Shown: positions 48,779 through 58,470, counted from the stretch's first letter. The stretch is DNA of 64,000 bases from Pseudoneobacillus rhizosphaerae (GCF_917563885.1 NZ_CAKJTG010000022.1:18793-82792); one strand, 5' to 3'. Program-made: numbers and translations. Notes: generated by a model from the letters alone, not told the origin.

Positions 48779-50059
48779 CTACATCAGATAACGTAAATAG
48801 ATGTAGATCGTACAGATTACAATAGATAGGATCATTAAAGGAAAAGCAATTAAAAGAAATTTACCAAACGAGATATGATGCCCTTCTTTTGCAGCAAGTC
48901 CTGCAACAATGACGTTTGCACTTGCACCGATTAATGTTCCATTTCCACCTAGACATGCTCCAAGTGCAAGACTCCACCACAGTGGTTCAAGATTGGTAAT
49001 ACCTAATGCCCCCATTTCCTTTATCATTGGAATCATAGTTGCCACAAACGGGATATTATCAATAAATGCCGATGCGATAGCGCTAACCCAAAGAATCAGA
49101 ATAGAAGTGGAGGTCAAATCTCCGCCGGTTAAGTTTATTGAATATTTAGCTAAAGTTGAAATGATTCCTGTTTCTATTAATCCTGAAACGAGAACAAATA
49201 GACCGATGAAGAAGAAGATAGTCGTCCATTCAACCTTTAATAATGCCTTATCCAAATAATGCTCTCCTGTTAATAACAATAAAAGAAATGCTCCAGCTAA
49301 AGCCACCGTCGCAGACTCTAAATGAAGGAGCTGATGGAGGAAGAATCCAATTATTGTAATAACTAAAACAGATAAAGACTTGATTAATAATGTTCTATCT
49401 AGAATTTCATTTTTTTCGTCCATTTGCATTAACTTTGCCTTTAATTCCACAGATGATTTAAGTTGTTTTCGATATATAAAAGCTAAAATTGCAATGTTAA
49501 CAAATAGGATGAAAAAAGAGATAGCACTTAGATTATAAATAAATTCCATAAAGGTTAGCTCTTTTACGGCACTACCTAACATAATATTTGGTGGGTCTCC
49601 GATTAGAGTCGCAGTCCCCCCGACATTAGCAGCGATAATTTCAGTTATTAAATAGGGGATTGGGTTGACACGTAGTTGTTTAGTAATACTAAATGTGACT
49701 GGAACCATTAATAGTACGGTCGTCACATTATCCAAAAAGGCAGAACCTACAGCAGTAATAAGTCCAAGGGTTATTAATATTTTTAATGGATCACCTTTTA
49801 CTTTTTTCGCAGCCCAGATTGCTATGTAATTAAAAAGTCCTGTTTCTGCGGTGATGGCCACAATAATCATCATCCCCGTTAGAAGCCCAAGTGTATTAAA
49901 ATCAATATGATGTAATGCCTTCTCTTGAGAAACAATCCCAAGGATGACCATGATAATTGCACCAACCATAGCTATGATTGTACGATGAATTTTTTCGGTG
50001 ACGATAAATGCATATGTGATGAGGAATACGACTAATGCGATTATTGCTTGAGTAGACAT
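48779..50059 (-). CDS. ArsB/NhaD (SLC13-like) ion transporter
   Basis: 426-residue inner-membrane protein with about 11-12 helices of the ion-transporter superfamily. The two hairpin motifs are GSAFLDNVTTVLLMVPVTF and ASAFIDNIPFVATMIPMI, and GDPPNIMLGSAV and GNGTLIGASANVIVAG complete the inverted repeat. Such proteins carry arsenite, Na+/H+ or citrate-like anions. No arsenic genes lie nearby, so arsenite is not favoured. RBS GAGGG before the ATG. The 465-bp upstream region is unusually structured. Confidence 0.87.
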   Translation of the reverse strand: MSTQAIIALVVFLITYAFIVTEKIHRTIIAMVGAIIMVILGIVSQEKALHHIDFNTLGLLTGMMIIVAITAETGLFNYIAIWAAKKVKGDPLKILITLGLITAVGSAFLDNVTTVLLMVPVTFSITKQLRVNPIPYLITEIIAANVGGTATLIGDPPNIMLGSAVKELTFMEFIYNLSAISFFILFVNIAILAFIYRKQLKSSVELKAKLMQMDEKNEILDRTLLIKSLSVLVITIIGFFLHQLLHLESATVALAGAFLLLLLTGEHYLDKALLKVEWTTIFFFIGLFVLVSGLIETGIISTLAKYSINLTGGDLTSTSILILWVSAIASAFIDNIPFVATMIPMIKEMGALGITNLEPLWWSLALGACLGGNGTLIGASANVIVAGLAAKEGHHISFGKFLLIAFPLMILSIVICTIYIYLRYLM

Positions 50060-50524
50060 TTAAACCCTCTTCCCTTAATTTTTTCTAATGGCTGTTTTCG
50101 CAAATAGAGTTGCTATTCGAAATCATGTTGAACCCGTTCGTAATCTTACTTCGTGGCATCTTTTCGTAAGTTCTTCATACAAAATACTGCCTAAACAAGA
50201 GGATACTTTTAAAATGGGTCCAAAAGATTACGAAAAGAGCCTTTCTAAAAAAACACAAAAAGGAGCCTTGTGTGACAGACTCCTCCTTTCATACATAAAT
50301 GACTATATTATCTTTTTCTAAATTGTAATAAACTATTATATTGATGTAAAGTTTTTTTAGTATTAAATAGATAAAATCTTGGAAGCTGTCACATTAAAAT
50401 AATTTCACGAAAAAGTTTATAAATTAAAGTAAAGAAATCGCAGAAAAGTTAAAAAATTTACATTATATTCGTGTTATAATAAAAAATAGAAAAATGTCAT
50501 TCTGAAAAGAGGGTAGGTGAATAA
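50060..50524. other. Gene-free divergent region with complementary segments
   Basis: Between two divergent genes. CGTAATCTT (50139-50147) and CTTTTCGTAA (50160-50169) are each perfectly complementary to overlapping parts of AAGATTACGAAAAG (50224-50237). A stem AAAGGAG (50259-50265) / CTCCTTT (50283-50289) is followed on the minus strand by TTTTTG. No riboswitch class that I know fits. An open frame 50088-50321 has no RBS and I do not call it. Confidence 0.55.
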
Positions 50525-51145
50525 ATGGAGGGGCAACTTCAGCATTTGTTTATTGATTTTGAATTTACGATGCCGGAAAAAAATAAGAAAAATCCTGATT
50601 TTTACCCAGAAATCATCGAAGCAGGAATTGTGGTGGTTCAAAACGGAAAGATTATCGAACAATTTTCTTCGTTTGTGACTCCAATCAAATTTTCTAAACT
50701 GACTGATCGCTGTAAATCATTCCTCAATATCACACAAAAACAGGTAGACCATGGGATAGCTTTTCAGCAGCTCGTTCAAAAGTTAACGGAATACCAACAA
50801 CTTGGTCAAACAACGGTTGTGACTTGGGGTAATATGGATATGAAGGTGTTAAGGATAAATTGTGACAAGGCAAAACTAAAGTTTCCTTTTACAACGAAAG
50901 AGATTGACCTTTCCATGGAATACAAACGATTCTTTGGTGACCAGAACCAAACAGGTTTATGGAAAGCTGTACAAGAGTATGGAAAAGAGGGGACAGGTAA
51001 ACACCATCGCGCACTAGATGACGCCTTAACCACTTATAACATTTTTAGATTAGTAGAAAAGGATAAACGATACCTAGAAAAGCCAGAACCAACAACAATC
51101 GGCGACCGTGTAGACTTTTCAAAGTTCTTAAACAAATTCGCCTAA
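50525..51145 (+). CDS. kapD: 3'-5' exonuclease-like KapD, KinA pathway inhibitor
   Basis: 206-residue DEDDh exonuclease-fold protein. Asp11 and Glu13 in FIDFEFTMPEK, an Asp in TWGNMDMKVL, and HHRALDDALTTYNI with the catalytic His and Asp. In B. subtilis KapD represses the KinA route to sporulation. RBS GAGGGTAGGTG. The gene converges on kapB, with a shared terminator; kinB, the usual neighbour of kapB in B. subtilis, is absent from this stretch. Confidence 0.9.
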   Translation: MEGQLQHLFIDFEFTMPEKNKKNPDFYPEIIEAGIVVVQNGKIIEQFSSFVTPIKFSKLTDRCKSFLNITQKQVDHGIAFQQLVQKLTEYQQLGQTTVVTWGNMDMKVLRINCDKAKLKFPFTTKEIDLSMEYKRFFGDQNQTGLWKAVQEYGKEGTGKHHRALDDALTTYNIFRLVEKDKRYLEKPEPTTIGDRVDFSKFLNKFA

Positions 51146-51180
51146 AAGCCAAATCACTTAACAAGTGGTTTGGCTTTTAT
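51143..51180. terminator. Bidirectional terminator kapD/kapB
   Basis: AAAAGCCAAATCACTT / AAGTGGTTTGGCTTTT, one G-T pair, 3-nt loop. Confidence 0.93.
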
Positions 51181-51200
51181 AGGTGTATTAGGTTTTTTCT

Positions 51201-51584
51201 CTATTTTTTTAAATACTCACTTTCGATACTAGCAATATTCTTTAGGCTTAAACTAGCCCATTCTGAGGTATCATTTGTGAGCTCATCTCTAAGCCTTTGA
51301 ATGGAGGCTTTTAAAGAATCTTCATAGGAAGGGACAGTTTCGAGGTATGGTTTAACCATTTGTTTAGGGACATTTGCTTGTTCTCGAAAGGCCAATGCTT
51401 TTCGCTCATGGAAAAAACCAAACCCAACTTCCTTTGGATTATGTAAATCACCTTGCATCGGATGCTTAAGGACGGCTAATGTTCGAACTAAGTAGTGTTG
51501 TGGACGAATATCGGTAACTTCCCCGATGTATTTTCCTGTTTTATAAATAGATGTAACGATGTCTCCAATATTTAGGTCATTCAT
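51201..51584 (-). CDS. kapB: Kinase-associated protein KapB
   Basis: 127 residues, the KapB family: IGDIVTSIYKTGKYIGEVTD, RPQHYLVRTLAVLKHPMQGD, LHNPKEVGFGFFHERKALAF, VPKQMVKPYLETVPSYEDSL. In B. subtilis KapB is needed for KinB input to the sporulation phosphorelay. Although the family is called a lipoprotein, no signal peptide or lipobox is present here, so it should be cytosolic. RBS AAAGGAGGAACT. KinB is not encoded next to it. Confidence 0.9.
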   Translation of the reverse strand: MNDLNIGDIVTSIYKTGKYIGEVTDIRPQHYLVRTLAVLKHPMQGDLHNPKEVGFGFFHERKALAFREQANVPKQMVKPYLETVPSYEDSLKASIQRLRDELTNDTSEWASLSLKNIASIESEYLKK

Positions 51585-51702
51585 TAAAAGTTCCTCCTTT
51601 AGTATAAGTGCTACGTAAATCTAATTATGAACAAACCAGTTGTAAAAACCAAGTGCAAAATACAACAAAATCGGGTAAAGTAAAAAAGTGGAGGATGATA
51701 AT

Positions 51703-52401
51703 ATGAAAATAAAATTAATTTCCCTAATGGCAGTACTAATTCTTATTTTGAGTGCCTGCGGGACAGCTTCTGAAAAAGAAAATGCGAGCAATGAAGATGG
51801 TAACACAAATGGTGGAGAAGCTACCTCCGAAGGCTACCCACAGTTAACTACTGAGGTAGCTGAGAACGAAAGATTGGTAGAAATGAATACCTCAATGGGA
51901 ACAATAAAAATTAAGCTTTTCCCAGAATATGCTCCAAAGGCAGTTGAGAACTTTATTAAACATAGTGAAGAAGGATACTATGATGGATTAATCTTTCACC
52001 GTGTGATCCAAGATTTCATGATTCAAGGTGGAGACCCACTTGGGAATGGTACTGGTGGAGAAAGCATTTATGGTCAGTCATTTGAAGATGAATTTTCGGA
52101 CAAGCTTTTTAATCTTCGAGGAGCTTTATCAATGGCTAATGCCGGACCAAATACGAACGGGAGCCAGTTTTTCATCGTTCAAAATACGACGATTGATCCA
52201 AGTTCTATAGCTGGCTATCCTGAAGAAGTGGCAAAAGCATATGAAAACGGTGGAACGCCTTGGTTAGACGGTGCACACACAGTTTTTGGACAAGTCATTG
52301 AAGGTATGGATGTTGTAGATAGTATTGCTAATGTTGCAACAGAAGCTGGTGACAGGCCAGCAGAGGATGTTGTGATTAAATCAATGAAGGTTTTGAAATA
52401 G
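51703..52401 (+). CDS. Cyclophilin-type peptidyl-prolyl isomerase, lipoprotein
   Basis: 232 residues. Lipoprotein signal peptide [19 protein letters not shown] (lipobox LSAC, Cys19), a Glu/Asn/Gly linker, then a cyclophilin domain (about residues 60-230): [51 protein letters not shown]. The catalytic Arg is in FHRVI. It would assist folding of exported proteins at the outer membrane face. ATG 51703 follows GGAGGATGATA at 8 nt; the longer frame from 51688 overlaps the RBS. Confidence 0.93.
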   Translation: MKIKLISLMAVLILILSACGTASEKENASNEDGNTNGGEATSEGYPQLTTEVAENERLVEMNTSMGTIKIKLFPEYAPKAVENFIKHSEEGYYDGLIFHRVIQDFMIQGGDPLGNGTGGESIYGQSFEDEFSDKLFNLRGALSMANAGPNTNGSQFFIVQNTTIDPSSIAGYPEEVAKAYENGGTPWLDGAHTVFGQVIEGMDVVDSIANVATEAGDRPAEDVVIKSMKVLK

Positions 52402-52407
52402 GGATTG

Positions 52408-52442
52408 GAAAAGCCATCTGGTATTTGCCAGATGGCTTTTGT
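52408..52442 (+). terminator. Terminator of the cyclophilin gene
   Basis: AAAAGCCATCTGG / CCAGATGGCTTTT perfect 13-bp stem, 6-nt loop. Confidence 0.92.
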
Positions 52443-52524
52443 CTGGAGAATTCTGACTAAGTCTCTTTTCTCTAATTCTGTTATAATATAGGTATAATTA
52501 TGAGACTGAAAGGGAGCACAATTC

Positions 52525-52728
52525 ATGATTTTTAACTATGTATTATCACTTTTTTTATACTTTCCTGAAGATAAATCAGAATATTGGGGTGCAAGCGTAA
52601 CGCTTCTTATTTTCATTGTTGCTGCTATTTTTGTGATGAAGTTGATCATTCGATACTCCAAAAAAGAAGCATTGAAAACGAAAGAACTCGAAGAAAAGAT
52701 ACTCAAACAGCAAAAAGAGGATAGTTAG
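52525..52728 (+). CDS. Small single-pass membrane protein
   Basis: 67 residues: a short amphipathic N terminus (MIFNYVLSLFLYFPEDK), one membrane helix (about residues 22-42, GASVTLLIFIVAAIFVMKLI) and a charged Lys/Glu tail that may form a coiled coil. I do not recognise a named family. ATG 52525 preceded by AAAGGGAG. Located between the cyclophilin and SOD-like lipoprotein genes, same strand; no terminator separates it from the latter. Confidence 0.65.
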   Translation: MIFNYVLSLFLYFPEDKSEYWGASVTLLIFIVAAIFVMKLIIRYSKKEALKTKELEEKILKQQKEDS

Positions 52729-52796
52729 TATTCTTCGTATAAGCTCCAAATGATAAGGTCATACTAATGACAAATTGTCCCTTTGGAGGAAGTTAG

Positions 52797-53321
52797 ATGT
52801 ACAAAGGTTGGATATTAATCCCAGTACTATTGTTGGCCGGTTGTACCGAAGAGGGAAATCCGAAAAAAATGGAAGTAGATGTATTTAATCCAGAAGGGGA
52901 TTCTCTAGGCATAGTTACCCTTCAAGAAAAATCAAGTGGCGTGGAATTAGATATTAATTTAGAGGGATTACCACCCGGCGAGCACGCCATCCATATTCAT
53001 GAAAAGGGGATTTGTGAACCCCCAGATTTCAAATCTGCTGGAAACGATTACAACCCCGATGATAAAAAACATGGATTACTTCATCCAGAAGGTGCTCATG
53101 CAGGAGACCTGCCAAATTTAATTGTTGGAGAGGACGGTACCGCTAAAGCGAAGCTCTCCGCCCCACATGTAACGCTAAAGGAAGGAAAGACCTCGTTGCT
53201 ACCAAAAGAGGGAACTTCCATTGTCATTCATGAGGCAAAGGATGATGGAATGACTCAGCCTTCAGGTGATAGTGGTAATCGAATCGCTTGTGGAGAGATT
53301 GTAAAAGACAAAAAGAAATAA
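52797..53321 (+). CDS. Cu/Zn superoxide dismutase-like lipoprotein (YojM/SodC family)
   Basis: 174 residues with a short lipoprotein signal (LLLAGC, Cys16) and a SodC domain. Predicted copper ligands His66, His68 (HAIHIHEKG) and His145 (VIHEAKDDG), zinc ligands His92, His101 and Asp104 (KKHGLLHPEGAHAGD), and the disulfide pair Cys73/Cys165 are all kept. The bridging histidine of the SAGPHFNP motif is replaced by Asp84 (SAGNDYNP). Cu-deficient SOD-like proteins are known in Bacillus (YojM), but with other changes as I recall. So dismutase activity is doubtful. RBS TTGGAGGAAG. Confidence 0.88.
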   Translation: MYKGWILIPVLLLAGCTEEGNPKKMEVDVFNPEGDSLGIVTLQEKSSGVELDINLEGLPPGEHAIHIHEKGICEPPDFKSAGNDYNPDDKKHGLLHPEGAHAGDLPNLIVGEDGTAKAKLSAPHVTLKEGKTSLLPKEGTSIVIHEAKDDGMTQPSGDSGNRIACGEIVKDKKK

Positions 53322-53327
53322 CAAAAA

Positions 53328-53361
53328 TGGAGGATGCTCTTTAGAGTAGGATCCTCCAACT
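53328..53361. repeat. Hairpin after the SOD-like gene
   Basis: TGGAGGAT ... ATCCTCCA, 8-bp perfect stem with a 15-nt loop. Not followed by T residues on either strand. Confidence 0.5.
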
Positions 53362-53457
53362 CTTAAACATCAATAATTTTAGAATAAAATACTCTTCCAT
53401 TCTAATCATTTTTATTTATAATGAAGGTACGTACATTTATTTTTTTTTGTTGAATTG

Positions 53458-53471
53458 CGAAAACGTTTGCA
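53458..53471. promoter_or_regulatory. cre/LacI-type operator before maltose phosphorylase
   Basis: CGAAAACGTTTGCA matches the CcpA cre consensus TGWAANCGNTNWCA at all but two positions and lies inside a longer imperfect palindrome TTGTTG...CAACAA. 36 bp before the start codon, so it could act as a roadblock. It could also be bound by a maltose LacI-type repressor. Confidence 0.6.
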
Positions 53472-53506
53472 CAACAAAACTAAAACAAAAAAAGGATGAC
53501 ATAATT

Positions 53507-55801
53507 ATGAAAAGACTATTTGAAGTCAATCATTGGAAGATCGTTGAAACAAAACTGCATAAAGAAGATTTTCGATTAGCGGAAAGTATGATGAGTCTTG
53601 GAAATGGCCACATGGGGATGCGAGGGAATTTTGAGGAAAGCTATTCAGGAGATTTTCACCGAGGCTCTTATATTGCTGGTGTATGGTTTCCTGATAAAAC
53701 ACGAGTAGGTTGGTGGAAGAATGGCTACCCTGAGTATTTTGGTAAAGTAATCAATTCTACCAATTTTATTGGAATTCGTGTTTTTATCGACGATGAAGAA
53801 ATCGATTTAAACCAAAGTGTGGTAACCGATTATTATCGAGAATTAGATATGCAGCATGGGACATTAACCCGTAAATTTACGATACAGCAAGGCGATAAAC
53901 TTACTAATGTTAAAGTCCTACGATTCCTTTCAGTAGCAGAAAAGGAACTCGCAGTAATCCAATATATGGTTACACCGATGAATTATGATGGGAAGATTAC
54001 TCTTGTTCCTTATTTAGACGGTGATATTCGTAATGAAGATTCGAATTATGATGAAGACTTCTGGGTTGAAATAAACCGAGAAGTTGAAGATTATTATGGC
54101 CTTATTATCATGAAAACGAAAGACAATCCATTTGGAACCCCCACCTTTCAAACTGCGTTTCAAATGCAAGTTAACGTAAGTGGAAAAGTAGAAGAAATCT
54201 CTCACAGTAACCAACACGAGTATATTGAAAATAAAATCATGATAACAGCTGAAAAAGGCCAAACTGTCACTCTTGAAAAGTATGTTGCTGTGACTACAGA
54301 CAGAGATTATGAAGCATCTCAACTTGTCCAAAGAGGGAAGGAAGTTTTATCCCAATCTATTGAAAAAGGCTTCGACAACCTTCTTAAAGAACATCAAGAT
54401 GGCTGGCTTAAGCGCTGGGAAATGGCGGATGTTGAAATTCAAGGCGATGCAGAATCTCAACAAGGCATCCGTTTCAATTTATTTCAATTATTTAGCACTT
54501 ACTATGGGGAAGATGCCCGTTTGAACATTGGACCCAAAGGGTTTACAGGTGAAAAATACGGTGGAGCCACTTATTGGGATACAGAAGCCTATGCTATACC
54601 TCTTTACTTATCAACAGCGAATCCTGAAGTAGCAAGAAATCTATGTATTTACCGTCACCATCAGTTGGATGGGGCTTTTCATAATGCACGTCAACAAGGG
54701 TTGAAGGGTGCATTATATCCAATGGTCACCTTCACGGGTATCGAGTGCCATAACGAATGGGAAATCACTTTTGAGGAGATTCATCGTAATGGTGCCATTG
54801 CCTATGCCGTCTACAATTATGTCAATTATACTGGTGATCGCGATTATCTTCATGAGTACGGTATTGATGTTCTAACTGGAATTTCTCGCTTCTGGGCAGA
54901 TCGTGTCCATTACAATAAAATGAAAGATGTTTATATGATGCACGGAGTTACCGGCCCGAATGAGTATGAAAACAACGTCAATAATAACTGGTATACCAAT
55001 CGGATTGCAGTATGGACATTGACCTACACTCTAGAAGTTATTGATTATCTTTTAAAAAATGGACAGTCGGACCGAATTGCTGGTCTAAGTTTAACAGATG
55101 CGGAGCTCAGCAAGTGGATAGAAATTACTGGGAAAATGTATTTGCCTTATGACAAGGAATTAGCGGTGTTCGTCCAGCATGATACTTTCTTAGATAAGGA
55201 CTTAATGCCAGTTGACCAACTGAGTCCCGATGATCGACCATTAAATCAAAAATGGTCTTGGGATAAAATTTTACGAAGCTGTTTTATTAAACAGGCTGAT
55301 GTTTTACAAGGCTTATATTTTCTAAACCATGAATATTCGTTAGATGAAAAGCGTCGCAATTTCGAGTTTTATGAGCCGATGACTGTTCATGAATCCTCCC
55401 TTTCACCTTCTATTCATTCGGTCTTAGCTGCGGAGCTTGGGATGGAAGAAAAAGCATATGAAATGTATAATCGGACAGCTCGCCTAGACCTTGACAATTA
55501 TAACAATGATACCGAAGATGGTTTGCATATTACTAGTATGACGGGTTCTTGGCTCGCTATTGTTCAAGGATTTGCGGGTATGAGAACGGCAAATGAAACA
55601 CTTTCCTTTGCCCCATTTATTCCAAGCAATTGGGAAAAATATACCTTTAAAATTGTTTACCGTGGACACCATATAAAGGTTCAAGTTACGAATGAAAAGG
55701 TTGTTATTAGCCAAGAAGGTAGCGCATTTTCTCTGAAGCTTTACGGTGAAGACGTACAGCTAGGAGAAAATAGTTCAATCGAAATCGCACTTAATAAGTA
55801 A
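53507..55801 (+). CDS. Maltose phosphorylase, GH65
   Basis: 764-residue cytosolic enzyme that splits maltose with phosphate into glucose and beta-glucose 1-phosphate. The four GH65 parts are visible: beta-sandwich N domain (1-270), linker, (alpha/alpha)6 barrel (about 320-690) and a C-terminal sheet. Catalytic acid Glu486 in [11 protein letters not shown], equivalent to Glu487 of the Lactobacillus brevis enzyme. ATG 53507 follows AAAGGATGA at 7 nt; a longer frame from 53447 overlaps the operator and lacks an RBS. pgmB follows after 12 nt. Confidence 0.93.
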   Translation: MKRLFEVNHWKIVETKLHKEDFRLAESMMSLGNGHMGMRGNFEESYSGDFHRGSYIAGVWFPDKTRVGWWKNGYPEYFGKVINSTNFIGIRVFIDDEEIDLNQSVVTDYYRELDMQHGTLTRKFTIQQGDKLTNVKVLRFLSVAEKELAVIQYMVTPMNYDGKITLVPYLDGDIRNEDSNYDEDFWVEINREVEDYYGLIIMKTKDNPFGTPTFQTAFQMQVNVSGKVEEISHSNQHEYIENKIMITAEKGQTVTLEKYVAVTTDRDYEASQLVQRGKEVLSQSIEKGFDNLLKEHQDGWLKRWEMADVEIQGDAESQQGIRFNLFQLFSTYYGEDARLNIGPKGFTGEKYGGATYWDTEAYAIPLYLSTANPEVARNLCIYRHHQLDGAFHNARQQGLKGALYPMVTFTGIECHNEWEITFEEIHRNGAIAYAVYNYVNYTGDRDYLHEYGIDVLTGISRFWADRVHYNKMKDVYMMHGVTGPNEYENNVNNNWYTNRIAVWTLTYTLEVIDYLLKNGQSDRIAGLSLTDAELSKWIEITGKMYLPYDKELAVFVQHDTFLDKDLMPVDQLSPDDRPLNQKWSWDKILRSCFIKQADVLQGLYFLNHEYSLDEKRRNFEFYEPMTVHESSLSPSIHSVLAAELGMEEKAYEMYNRTARLDLDNYNNDTEDGLHITSMTGSWLAIVQGFAGMRTANETLSFAPFIPSNWEKYTFKIVYRGHHIKVQVTNEKVVISQEGSAFSLKLYGEDVQLGENSSIEIALNK

Positions 55802-55813
55802 AGGAGTTCCCTT

Positions 55814-56485
55814 ATGTCTAAACCTCTACAAGCTTTTATTTTTGACTTAGATGGAGTTATTACAGATACGGCTGAATACCATTACTTAGCTTGGAGAGCT
55901 CTTGGTGAAGAGCTAGGTATACCTTTTACTCGTGAATTCAATGAAGAGTTAAAAGGGGTATCACGAATGGATTCTCTTGAAAAAATCCTTGCATTAGGGA
56001 GTCGCGAGAATGACTTTTCATTAATAGAAAAAGAAGCGCTTGCTACTAAGAAAAATGAACATTATGTTAGATTAATTGCCAATATTTCACCCGATGATAT
56101 TTTACCAGGGATTAAAGATTTAATAACGGAAATTAAAGAAAAAGGTTATAGACTTGGAATGGCTTCTGTTAGTAAAAACGCATTTACAGTTATGGATTCC
56201 TTAGGATTAAAGGGAGAATTTGATATTATTGTCGATGCAGCAACTATTGCAAAAGGGAAGCCCGATCCTGAAATCTTTTTAACTGCTGCTAAACTTTTAA
56301 ATGTAGATCCATCTGCGTGCATCGGAATTGAAGATGCTGCAGCCGGAGTTGATTCTATTAAAGATGCAGGTATGTTTGCGGTAGGCGTAGGTAGTGAAGA
56401 ATCACTTGCTAAGGCAGACATCATCTATTCCTCCACAGAGCAGCTTTCATTAGCAAACATAATGAAAGCCTATCAGAAGAAATAG
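55814..56485 (+). CDS. pgmB: Beta-phosphoglucomutase
   Basis: 223-residue HAD enzyme converting beta-glucose 1-phosphate, the product of maltose phosphorylase, to glucose 6-phosphate. Nucleophile Asp11 and acid/base Asp13 in FIFDLDGVITDTA, cap helix with the HYLAWR specificity loop, and IGIEDAAAGVDSIKDAG for metal binding. RBS AAAGGAGTT. Immediately downstream of the phosphorylase gene, so the two form a functional operon. Confidence 0.95.
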   Translation: MSKPLQAFIFDLDGVITDTAEYHYLAWRALGEELGIPFTREFNEELKGVSRMDSLEKILALGSRENDFSLIEKEALATKKNEHYVRLIANISPDDILPGIKDLITEIKEKGYRLGMASVSKNAFTVMDSLGLKGEFDIIVDAATIAKGKPDPEIFLTAAKLLNVDPSACIGIEDAAAGVDSIKDAGMFAVGVGSEESLAKADIIYSSTEQLSLANIMKAYQKK

Positions 56486-56486
56486 G

Positions 56487-56518
56487 AAAAAGAGTCCCAA
56501 TTTTTTTGGGACTCTTTA
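56487..56518 (+). terminator. Terminator of the maltose phosphorylase operon
   Basis: AAAGAGTCCCA / TGGGACTCTTT perfect stem around a T-rich loop. Confidence 0.88.
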
Positions 56519-56708
56519 GTGAGAGTAAAGGCTTTTCTTGTTGCTGTTTATTTATATATCTCAAGAAAAGGAATACAGTTGGATTTTAAAGCCTAAGGAA
56601 ATTGCGAGGATTTTTTTTTGGTGCTACACGTATCAACGAGTTGATAAAGAAGGTACTTTTCATACGGAATGGCTTGAAAAATAGAATACACTTTAAGGAG
56701 GAGTACAA

Positions 56709-58391
56709 TTGACAAAGCAATGGTGGAAGGAAGCGGTCATTTACCAAATCTACCCTCGTTCCTTTAAAGATTCTAATGGTGATGGGATCGGTGATATTAA
56801 TGGAATTATCTCTAAGCTAGATTATCTAAAAGAGCTTGGGATTGATGTCATTTGGTTATCACCAGTATATCAATCTCCGAATGATGATAATGGGTATGAT
56901 ATTAGTGATTATCGTGCCATTATGGATGAGTTTGGAACGATGGCAGATTGGGAAATGCTTTTAGATGAGATGCATAAGCGTGGTATTAAACTTATCATGG
57001 ACCTTGTTGTAAATCATAGCTCTGACGAACATGCTTGGTTTATGGATTCGCGTAAAGCCAAAGATAATCCATATCGTGATTACTATATTTGGCGTGAAGG
57101 TAAAGATGGTAAGGAGCCAAACAATTGGGAGTCCGTGTTCAGCGGCTCTGCTTGGGAATATGATGAGGCAACAGGCGAATATTTTCTACATTTATTTAGT
57201 AAAAAACAACCGGATTTAAATTGGGAAAATCCAAAGCTTCGTAGAGAAGTTTACGATATGATGAATTATTGGCTAGAAAAAGGAATTGATGGATTCCGGA
57301 TGGATGTTATTAACTTCATTTCCAAAGTTCCTGAACTCCCAGATGCGAGAATACCCGAAGGAAAGCAGTATGCACCCGGTGGAGATTATTTTATGAATGG
57401 TCCTCGCATCCATGAATTCCTTCAGGAGATGAATAAGGAGACTGTTTCCCAATATGATGTGATGACGGTTGGAGAAATGCCTGGAGCTAGTGTAGAAGAA
57501 GCGAAGCTGTATACGGATGAAAATCGCCATGAAACGAACATGGTTTTTCAATTTGAACATGTTGATTTGGATGCTGGGCCAGGGGGGAAGTGGGATTTAC
57601 GTCCATTAAAGCTTGCTGATCTACGCGACAACTTCACAAAGTGGCAAAAGGGACTAGAAGAGATTGGGTGGAATAGTCTTTATTTAAATAATCATGATCA
57701 ACCTCGGATGGTCTCACGATTTGGAAATGATAAAACTTATCGAGTTGAGTCAGCAAAAATGCTGGCTACTTTCCTGCATACACTTAAGGGTACTCCTTAT
57801 ATTTATCAGGGTGAAGAACTTGGTATGACGAATGTACGATTTGATACGATTGATGATTACAGAGATATTGAGATTCTTAATATGTATCGTGAAAAAGTAA
57901 TCGAAAACGGTGAAGATGTTCAAAAAGTGATGGAATCGATATATGTGAAGGGGCGTGACAATGCGCGAACGCCAATGCAGTGGGATGAAAGTGAACATGC
58001 AGGTTTTACAACGGGAACACCTTGGTTAAAAGTGAATCCAAACTTCAAAGAAATAAATGCAAAACGAGCTACAGCTGATTCGAACTCTGTTTTTCATTAT
58101 TACAGGAATCTCATTCAACTTCGCAAACAAAATCCTATTATGGTGTATGGTTCCTACGATTTAATCCTACCAGACCATGAACAAATTTATGCTTACGTAA
58201 GAAGATATGAGGGACAGACCTTACTAGTAATGTTGAACTTCTCAAGTGAAAAGTCAGTATTTGAATTACCTACCGATGTAAGTTATGTAGACAAGAAATT
58301 GTTTATTCATAATTATGAGGTAAGCGATGATGAATCCATTGAAAAAATTGAATTAAAGCCATATGAAGCACGAGTGTATATGTTAAAATAA
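56709..58391 (+). CDS. malL: Oligo-1,6-glucosidase, GH13 subfamily 31
   Basis: 560-residue cytosolic alpha-glucosidase. Catalytic triad Asp199 (DGFRMDVINF), Glu256 (TVGEMPGA) and Asp330 (LNNHDQPR), with conserved VVNHSSDEH (region I). The residue after the nucleophile is Val200, which in this subfamily goes with cleavage of alpha-1,6 links such as isomaltose; Thr here goes with alpha-1,4. Start TTG 56709 after AAGGAGGAG. It lies 223 bp from pgmB behind that operon's terminator, so it has its own promoter. Confidence 0.94.
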   Translation: MTKQWWKEAVIYQIYPRSFKDSNGDGIGDINGIISKLDYLKELGIDVIWLSPVYQSPNDDNGYDISDYRAIMDEFGTMADWEMLLDEMHKRGIKLIMDLVVNHSSDEHAWFMDSRKAKDNPYRDYYIWREGKDGKEPNNWESVFSGSAWEYDEATGEYFLHLFSKKQPDLNWENPKLRREVYDMMNYWLEKGIDGFRMDVINFISKVPELPDARIPEGKQYAPGGDYFMNGPRIHEFLQEMNKETVSQYDVMTVGEMPGASVEEAKLYTDENRHETNMVFQFEHVDLDAGPGGKWDLRPLKLADLRDNFTKWQKGLEEIGWNSLYLNNHDQPRMVSRFGNDKTYRVESAKMLATFLHTLKGTPYIYQGEELGMTNVRFDTIDDYRDIEILNMYREKVIENGEDVQKVMESIYVKGRDNARTPMQWDESEHAGFTTGTPWLKVNPNFKEINAKRATADSNSVFHYYRNLIQLRKQNPIMVYGSYDLILPDHEQIYAYVRRYEGQTLLVMLNFSSEKSVFELPTDVSYVDKKLFIHNYEVSDDESIEKIELKPYEARVYMLK

Positions 58392-58402
58392 TATCTTTGT
58401 CG

Positions 58403-58436
58403 AAGCTATCTTTTTATAAGATAGCTTTATTTTTGT
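58403..58436 (+). terminator. Terminator of malL
   Basis: AAGCTATCTT / AAGATAGCTT perfect stem, 5-nt loop, then TATTTTTG. Confidence 0.88.
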
Positions 58437-58470
58437 ACATATTTTATTATGAAAATGAGAGGTGATCAAA

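Noticed and set aside
48779..50059. Arsenite efflux operon
   Set aside because: No arsR, arsC-type reductase or arsD nearby; the yusI ArsC-like protein is 45 kb away and belongs to the conserved yus cluster.
50088..50321. 77-codon open frame upstream of kapD
   Set aside because: No Shine-Dalgarno, no recognisable motif, and it contains the hairpin and complementary segments of a divergent control region.
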